Source: Ailurus styani (lineage: Eukaryota > Chordata > Mammalia > Carnivora > Ailuridae). Taken from it: a stretch of 64,000 nucleotides of DNA. The stretch is taken from assembly GCA_002007465.1 (NCBI GenBank), contig LNAC01000765.1, forward strand, positions 113,126-177,125, written 5' to 3'. Shown in pieces: positions 58,101-64,000 of this stretch (the stretch's first letter is position 1; every line of letters starts with the position of its first letter). Below the pieces are notes generated by a model that saw nothing but the letters and a program-made list of their open reading frames with translations, did not search any database and was not told the DNA's origin. Made by a program: the position numbers and the translations under genes.

Positions 58101-58965
58101 AGAAAGGAATCCATCAAAATCCTCGAGGAGAACACAGGCAGCAACCTCTTCGACCTCAACCGCAGCAACTTCTTCCTAGGAACCTCACCAAAGGCAAGGG
58201 AAGCAAGGGCAAAAATGAACTATTGGGACTTCATCAAGATTAAAAGCTTTTGCACAGCAAAGGAAACAGTCAACAAAACCAAAAGACAACTGACAGAATG
58301 GGAGAAGATATTTGCAAATGACATATCAGATAAAGGGCTAGTATCCAAAATCTATAAAGAGCTTCTCAAACTCAACACCCATAAAACAAATAACCCAGTC
58401 AAGAAATGGGCAGAAGACATGAACAGACATTTCTCCAAAGAAGACATCCAAATGGCCAACAGACACATGAGAAAGTGCTCAATGTCATTCGGCATCAGAG
58501 AAATATAAATCAAAACCACAGTGAGATACCACCTCACACCAGTCAGAATGGCTAAAATCAACAAGTCAGGAAATGACAGATGTTGGCGAGGTTGCGGAGA
58601 AAGGGGAACCCTCCTACACTGTTGGTGGGAATGCAAACTGGTGCAGCCACTCTGGAAAACAGTATGGAGATTCCTCAAAAAGTTGAAAATGGAGCTACCC
58701 TACGACCCAGCAATCGCACTACTGGGTATTTATCCTAAAGACACAAAGGTAGTGATCCTCAGGGGCACGTGCACCCGAATGTTTATAGCAGCAATGTCCA
58801 CAATAGCCAAACTATGGGAAGAACCTAAATGTCCATCAACAGATGAATGGGTAAAGAAGAAGTGATATATATATATATACAATGGAATACTATGCAGCTA
58901 TCAAAAGAAACGAAATCTTGCCATTCGCAACGACATGGATGGAACTGGAGGGTATTATGCTGAGC
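55198..58965 (+). pseudogene. L1 ORF2 of L1 #4 (endonuclease-reverse transcriptase)
   Basis: ORF2p nicks the target DNA and primes reverse transcription. ATG 55198 ([18 protein letters not shown]) gives 545 clean residues: an APE-type endonuclease (LQETHL; NIYAPN; an SDHNAL motif near its end) and the start of the RT ([13 protein letters not shown]). A 1-nt deletion near 56818 shifts the frame. The rest of the RT continues at 56883-57590 with the FADD catalytic box, although AFD of motif A reads AFH. TGG to TGA at 57588, CAA to TAA at 58506 and TGG to TGA at 58863 follow. The C-terminal Cys-rich motif ([14 protein letters not shown]) is intact. Confidence 0.95.
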
Positions 58966-59301
58966 GAAATAAGTCAATCAGAGAAAGACAATTATCATAT
59001 GATCTCTCTGATATGAGGAACTTGAGGGGCAGGGTGGGGGGTCTTGGGGGGTAAGGAGCGAAAAATAATGAAACAAGATGGGATGGGGAATTACACAAAG
59101 CATAAGAGACTCCTAATCTCACAAAACAAACTGAGGGTTACTAGGGGGTGGGAGGGTAGGGATAGGGTGGATGGGTTATGGACATTGGGTAGGGTTTGTC
59201 CTTTGGTGAATGCTGTGAAAGATGTAAGCCTGATGATTCATAGACCTGTACCCCTGGGCAAAGAATAAAAATAAAATTTAAAAAAAATGTCCCTTTTTTA
59301 C

Positions 59302-59442
59302 ATTTTTAAATTTTTTTATTATTTGTCCCAGGGGTACAGGTCTGTGAATCATCAGGCTTACACCTTTTGCAGAATTCACCAAAGCCGTTTGCAACGACGT
59401 GGATGGAACTAGAGGGTATTATGCTGAGTGAAATAAGTCAAT
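59302..59442 (-). mobile_element. Short L1 with 5' inversion (antisense)
   Basis: 59319-59372 is the complement of the young L1 3' UTR (tgtcccaggggtacaggt). Directly next to it 59380-59440 is L1 ORF2-end sequence in the opposite, sense direction (gcaacgacgtggatggaact). An inverted 5' piece joined to a normal 3' piece is the signature of twin-primed L1 insertion. Only about 120 bases are involved. Confidence 0.8.
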
Positions 59443-59691
59443 CTTTTTTTTTTTTAAGATTGATTTATTAGAGATTGCGGGTGGGGAGGTGCAGAGGGAG
59501 AGGGAGAGAGAGTCTTTTAAGCGAATTCCTTGCTGAGTACAGAGCCCAATGAAGGGCCACTGCCCAGCCAAGGTGGGGGTGCTGGAAGGGGAGCCCTGGG
59601 TGGGGGACTCAATCTCACGACCGTGAGAACAGGACCTGACCTGAGAAACCAAGAGTGTGACACTTAACCTACTCCACCACCCAGGTGCCCC
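59443..59691 (-). mobile_element. Older can-SINE, antisense
   Basis: Starts with a T-run, has the body 'gggtggggaggtgcagaggg' and ends with head 'ccacccaggtgcccc'. Longer than usual owing to an insertion around 59540-59600. The word tgtcccttcttac just after it (59692) matches tgtcccttttttac just after L1 #4 (59288). Confidence 0.88.
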
Positions 59692-59795
59692 TGTCCCTTC
59701 TTACTTCTGGTGACACTTTGTCTTGAAGTCTTTGATATTAATATAGTCACTCCAACTTTCTTATGATTATTGTGTACATGGTATATTGTTTTCCA

Positions 59796-59984
59796 TCTTT
59801 TTTAAAAAAGATTTTAATATTTGACAGAAAGAGACACAATGAGAGAGGGAATACAGGCAGCGGGAATGGGAGAGAGAGGAGCAGGCCTCCCACTGAGCAG
59901 GGAGATCCACCCCAGGACCCCAGGCCCCTGGGATCATGACCCGAGCTGAAGGCAGCCGCTTAGTGACTGAGCCACCCAGGTGCC
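59796..59984 (-). mobile_element. can-SINE, antisense
   Basis: TSD tgttttccatctttttt / tgttttccatcttttt on the two sides. Intermediate divergence. Confidence 0.93.
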
Positions 59985-60042
59985 CCTGTTTTCCATCTTT
60001 TTAATGTCAATTTCCTTGTGTCCTTATAAAGCATCTCTTTTA

Positions 60043-60238
60043 TTTTTTTAAAAAGATTTTATTTATTTATTTGAGAAAGAGAGAGAGCATGATGAGCAGG
60101 GACAGGGGGAGAGGGAGAGGGAGAAGGAGAAGCAGACCCCTGCTGAGCAGGGAATCCAGTTGAGGCTGGATCTCAGGACCTGGGGATCACCACCTGAGCT
60201 GAAGGCACACCAACTGAACACCCCCCCCCAGGCACTCC
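60043..60238 (-). mobile_element. can-SINE, antisense
   Basis: TSD aaagcatctctttt / aaagtatgtctttt. A C-run (about 60222-60230) replaces part of the head. Confidence 0.9.
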
Positions 60239-60576
60239 CAAAGTATGTCTTTTTTAAATAGCATATAATTGGGATCCGTTTTATTCAACGTGACAATTTA
60301 TCTTTAATTGGAGTGTTTAGTCCTTTTAAATTTAATGTAATTGCTAATATGGTTGGATTTAAGCCTATCGGCTTGTTATTTGTTACTGCTTATCCTATGT
60401 GCTTTTTGCTTCTTTGCTGCCTTCTTTGGATTAAGTATATCTCAGCATTCTATTTTATTTCCTCTCTAGGATTTTTGGCTATGCCTCTTATTTTTATTAG
60501 TTGTTTTAGGAATTACAATATTTTTAATATCACAATACACCTTGAATTTGTATTCTATCACTTCACCTGCAAGTGT

Positions 60577-60600
60577 AAAACAAAACAAAACAAAACAAAA
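60577..60600. repeat. (AAAAC)n simple repeat
   Basis: About four to five tandem AAAAC units at the end of the ancient L1. Confidence 0.9.
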
Positions 60601-61089
60601 ATATTTGGAATCTAATGTTGAGACTCAACCCTGTGCAGAGAGAAACAGTAATCTGACTGAAAATGTTTGGGCTGGGAACCAGAAAGTCACTCAAAGCACA
60701 TGCTTTGTAGGAGTGTCAGGGACCTCCAGGAACTTCTAAGAAAGTGTTCTCTGAATATTTAGACAACTGGTAAATTCTGGTCTAGTCAGGACCCATTTGC
60801 TGTGACTTTTTGCATTATCCAGAGGACAGAGGGGAGTAAGCAAACCTCTTGTGGTTTTCATAATCTAGTGGCTAGATTAGAATACTTTATGCCCATCATT
60901 ATTGCTCTTCATTAGAACCAGAATGCCAGTGGGTGGGTGAAGGGGAAGTGGATAGGTGGTGGTCGGTGCGGAGCTTAGGGTAATTTTTCTCCTAAACATG
61001 CTTGTGACAAGCTCACTCCATTCACTGTTTTCATATCATTTGTCACTTAGTTGGCCTGTCTCAAGATTGTTTTGGGGGACTTGCTCAAA
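60601..61089. other. Upstream flank of the CpG island, no feature seen
   Basis: About 490 bases of ordinary base composition with no repeat or ORF that I can support. GC content rises towards 61090. Confidence 0.6.
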
Positions 61090-62230
61090 TCAAGTTTTCT
61101 TCTGTCAACCGTTCCCACAAGTCTGCACGCGGGTTTGCCCCTGGTGCAGAGGGAGATGGGGTTGTACAGATGTGATCACTACAGGGGCCTGTCGAAGTCA
61201 TTTTCTCCTACTTGGCTGGGCTCTGGCGATTGTACCTGTCGCACCCAGTACCCCACCGCCTGCCACGCTCTGCCCTGCGAGGCGCAGGTGTGCGCACCTC
61301 CTACCAGGCAGTGGCGCCCAGTGGGCGCGCGCTGGGTGCCCCCCGGCCCCTCCCGCCCCAAGCCTCTTCTGCAGCCCATCCACCCACAGCCCTGATCCGG
61401 TGGAGACCCGGTGCAGTGTGCGGATCTCCGCCCCTTTTCCTCCACGAGCCCAACGGCTCCCACGGGGGGAGTCCCACAGCAGTGCTGCCCAGCGGTCCCA
61501 CGCAGAGCTGAGGTCGCCGAAGCCGGCAGGTGGCTCTCGGAGAGCTCCCTAGGCAGCACCTCAGGCGGCCAGAGGAGGGCACGGCCAGGGCCTCTCCGTC
61601 GCCTCCTTACAGCGGATAGGCATAAGGCGTAAGCTGCCGGGCAGGATTCGCGGGGCGGTAGAGAGTGCACCGCGCAAAGGAGGGAGCGCTAGGGCCGCAG
61701 CCCGAGCGCGGAGGGAGGAGCGCCGGGAGGAAGAGGCCGAGCCGGGAGAGCCCCCGCCCCGGGAGGAAGGGGAGGAGGCCGGGTGTTTCCTGGCGCATTC
61801 CCGGCCCGCCCGAGTGACTCACTCAGCCAGGAAACTCCCAGAGCCTGCCTGGGACCCCCGAGCCGCCGCCGCCCCCGACCCAGGTGAGGAAGGCTGCCGC
61901 CCCCGCCCAGCCCTGCAACTCCTGTGGGGTACGGGCGACCTCGGAACCCAGTTGGGCATTGCGGCAGCGGGGCGGCACGGCGGTCCCGCGGGCGGCCAGG
62001 ACTCGGTTCTCCGCGGCGCGGCCTCCCCGCCGGCGCGGCCTCCCGGGGATCGCCCCGGCCCCGGCCCCGGGCCGCCAGTTTCCGAGCCTCCGAACCCCCA
62101 GCTGCAGCGCATCCCGGTCTGTGCGCCGGTGGACACCCTCACGTTCCCCGGCCCTTGACCCCTGACCCCGCGCCCCCGGCCCCTGCGCCCGGCGTCCGGG
62201 ATCCATAGCCCCCCGCACGTGGCAGAGCTC
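61090..62230 (+). promoter_or_regulatory. CYFIP1: CpG island promoter, probably CYFIP1
   Basis: Abrupt change to GC-rich, CpG-dense, repeat-free sequence over about 1.1 kb, unlike anything else in the window except L1 5' UTRs. No TATA box is evident. GC boxes are visible (for example ccccgcccc at 61752-61760 and ggggcgg at 61652-61658), there is a perfect AP-1-type TGACTCA at 61815-61821, and GGAA/TTCC ETS-type cores lie at 61765-61800. It lies about 40 kb downstream of the TUBGCP5 stop in the same direction. In human 15q11.2, CYFIP1 follows TUBGCP5 head-to-tail. The gene name is thus inferred from synteny, not from coding sequence. It could also serve an antisense or alternative transcript. 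Confidence 0.65.
61680..61883 (+). other. CYFIP1: Candidate non-coding first exon (5' UTR), probably CYFIP1
   Basis: A strong splice donor CAG|GTGAGG sits at 61883/61884, inside the CpG island and just after a GC-rich stretch (gccgccgccgcccccgaccc). The start is not defined by sequence; about 61680 is a guess from the position of GC boxes. No ATG frame in it continues past the donor convincingly, consistent with a 5' UTR exon. CYFIP1 binds eIF4E/FMRP and is a WAVE-complex subunit. Confidence 0.45.
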
Positions 62231-63290
62231 CAGTGAGGAGGGTTTGTATGTTGGTGTTTTATAGTATTGTCGGAAAGTAAGGCGCAGCTTGGACTGATAC
62301 GGTGCGACTAGACCCGAGCCAGTTCTGGCTTGCTTTGTGCCGGTCTCTGAGGGACGGAGGGAGACTGGCCGAGCGAAACCATTTTACAGATTCTTGGAGA
62401 TGAGTTTTGGGCTTTGTTAAGGCGCCAGGATTGTTACGTGGGCAGCGCTGTTCGCACAGCCATACTGAATTGTGTATTTTAAGCCTGAAATGCGTGCGTT
62501 TAGTTTGCAGCACGTTGTGGGTGTGAGAAAAATGGTGAGAGTAATTTGGAAATGGGGTTTAAGAAGTGTTTTTTAAGCTGGGAGAGGCGTCCAGACCATG
62601 TCCACTCTAGTATTGTGTCTCAACAGTACAGATAGCAATTGCTTATTAAACCCAGTGTTGGATGATCGGCGCTTCTGGGGACAACTGAGACTTTGGAGTG
62701 TTTCTTTTCTAGTAGTAGAGGGTACAGTGTACGACATTGGACAGTTTTTGCTGCTTCGTGAGCTCAGGGGAATTTCTTGGCCTTTTTCTAACACTGTTCC
62801 TTAAATGATTTGTGATTGAAGCAGCAGTGATACCTGGTGCTGTATATCAGATTGCTGTGCTTGACACTCTGTCACCAACTCGGAGTAGCTAGGTGATTGT
62901 GCCAGAAAATCCTCTCCAGGTTCAGTAGCTAGAGGCTGCAGTTGCTGATTGCCGTGTGCTGGGGTGCCTCGACCACTGAGGGTCCCACCTTTGTTGTTCC
63001 TTGTCCTTGAATGCCATAGTGGTTTTCCGTGTGAAGTGTCATGTGCAGACACCGAGCTGAAAAGAAATCACTATTATTTAAACGTGGACCACAGGAAGTA
63101 TGCATTTGTAGGAATTCAGTGGGAATTTGGTGCTGATGTTCTGATTCCCTGCTGCCTTCTTTTCCCTGCAGCATCATCTCCATGACAGAGGCAAACAGAT
63201 TGTGGTGGAAAACATTTCCTGTGTTAACACGTATGTTCATATGCTGATAGGTCGCTCATAGAAAAATTTTCTGGTTTTTTTTGTATGTGT
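62231..63290 (+). other. CYFIP1: Probable first intron of CYFIP1
   Basis: Unique-looking sequence after the CpG island with no repeat that I recognise. One AG...GT-bounded stretch (63171-63230) could be an alternative exon but has no support. The CYFIP1 protein start (expected downstream) is not found before the window ends. Confidence 0.5.
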
Positions 63291-63670
63291 GTTTTTTGGA
63301 TTTATTTTTAAATTTACACGTAGTAAAGTTTGCTTTTCAGTGTATGGTTATGAGTTTTGACAATGCATTGTCGTAGGAATCCCATCACAATCAAGATACA
63401 GAACAGCTCTGTATCTGTACCCTTCAAATTCCTTCAATTGTCTCTTTGTAGGCAGTCCCTCCCCCCATTCACAACTGTTGGCAGCACCGAAGTTGTTCTC
63501 CAATCCTACATTTTGCTTTTTCCAGAATATGTGGCCTTTGAGTGTGGCTTAGGTCACTTAGCATAATGCATTTGAGATTAATCTATTTTCTAGTTTGTCC
63601 CTGAGGGGTAAAGACGTACAGTTTTGATAAGTATACATTCAGGGCACAAGCTGAGAGATTCAAATAGTAT
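63290..63670 (-). mobile_element. Ancient L1 3' end, antisense
   Basis: Complements an old L1 3' UTR/ORF2 end ('cacaatcaagatacagaaca', 'ccagaatatgtggcc'). Same family as 26000-26690 and 27050-27360. Confidence 0.72.
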
Positions 63671-63675
63671 ATTTT

Positions 63676-63858
63676 TCTAAAGATTTATCCATTTATTTGA
63701 GAGAGAGCTGGCTTTCCTATGTGAATTGGAGGGAGGGGAAGAGGGAGAGAATCTTGAGCCTACTCCCACCAACCCAGAGCCCCTGGTTGGCTGGAGATCA
63801 TCACTAGAGAGGAAACCAAAAGTTGGTGTCTCCACTCACTGAGCCACCCAGATGCCCC
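63676..63858 (-). mobile_element. Older can-SINE, antisense
   Basis: TSD tcaaatagtatattttt before and tcaaataatattttt after. Diverged body, head 'ctgagccacccagatgcccc'. Confidence 0.92.
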
Positions 63859-64000
63859 TCAAATAATATTTTTATTTTAGGCCATGAGAAAAATTATAAA
63901 ATGCCCACTTATTAAAAAATTGAAAAGTACAGAACCATGTATATTAAAAGTGAAATTCCTTCAGTACTTCTGTGGTATTACATGACCTTTTCTGTGCATA

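Larger units (their letters stand above)
52655..59287 (+). mobile_element. L1 #4: full-length, youngest-looking LINE-1
   Basis: Complete structure on the + strand: 5' terminus (ggagaggagtggcaagatgg), a GC-rich 5' UTR of about 1.5 kb, ORF1 (54201-55118), ORF2 (55198 to about 58965), a 3' UTR and an A-rich tail ending near 59287. It has few lesions: two compensating 1-nt indels in ORF1, one 1-nt deletion in ORF2 and three premature stops. It cannot make intact ORF1p or ORF2p, but the lesions look recent compared with L1 #1 and #2. No clear TSD was found. The left flank is AT-rich and the right flank is rearranged. Confidence 0.95.
59693..60600 (-). mobile_element. Ancient L1 ORF2, antisense, with two SINEs
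   Basis: Complement of L1 EN/linker ('tatagtcactccaactttct', 'ggagtgtttagtccttttaa'). Probably the continuation of 51290-52650 across the L1 #4 insertion. Interrupted at 59796 and 60043. Confidence 0.72.

Noticed and set aside
60956..61670. 198-, 163- and 114-residue frames in the CpG island on both strands as proteins
   Set aside because: GC-rich sequence lacks stop codons by chance. The frames overlap on both strands, are Pro/Arg/Ala-rich and match no family.
61814..62218. 107- to 131-residue frames over the candidate first exon
   Set aside because: They cross the splice donor at 61884 and are low-complexity GC translations. No plausible start for CYFIP1 protein is among them.
1..64000. 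A previously undescribed multi-gene system
   Set aside because: After accounting for TUBGCP5, the probable CYFIP1 promoter, L1s, SINEs, one LTR-like element and one processed pseudogene, no unexplained coding cluster or RNA gene array remains.

Overview
This window is nuclear DNA from a carnivore, most likely a caniform and probably a musteloid. The evidence is about forty copies of the tRNA-Lys-derived can-SINE (SINEC) family, many flanked by clean target-site duplications, plus several generations of carnivore-type LINE-1. The species cannot be fixed from the window alone. There are three single-base Ns (18844, 20252, 54053), so it is a draft-style assembly.

Layout. 1-21340 holds the last eight coding exons of TUBGCP5 (gamma-tubulin complex component 5) on the + strand. 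All splice phases agree, and the exons encode about 309 C-terminal residues ending at a TAA at 21113-21115. The introns carry can-SINEs, L1 tails and one almost full-length but dead L1 (10244-16603) with an intact target-site duplication. 21340-61090 is a repeat-dominated intergenic region. It contains an internally deleted antisense L1 (21500-25025), ancient antisense L1 debris (25740-29990), a back-to-back pair of broken sense L1s (34480-41080 and 41081-44866), an internally deleted GAPDH processed pseudogene (about 45212-45832, minus strand), an antisense LTR-like element (about 46575-47070), and the youngest-looking L1 (52655-59287). 61090-62230 is a CpG island with a TATA-less GC-rich promoter and a good splice donor at 61884. 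From its position downstream of TUBGCP5 it is inferred to be the 5' end of CYFIP1. In human 15q11.2 these two genes are neighbours in this order and orientation. No CYFIP1 coding exon is visible before the window ends.

How it fits together. Only two host genes are represented: a complete 3' end and a probable promoter. Nearly all other long ORFs are L1 ORF1/ORF2 fragments or reading frames through SINEs. I found no novel gene system. The parts worth a second look are structural: a 212-bp near-perfect SINE tandem duplication with an N at its junction, two SINEs in one target site, a SINE with an inverted copy of its own head, a composite L1/L1-inverted/SINE insertion, an L1-L1 junction in which both elements lack 3' ends, and the deleted GAPDH retrocopy.
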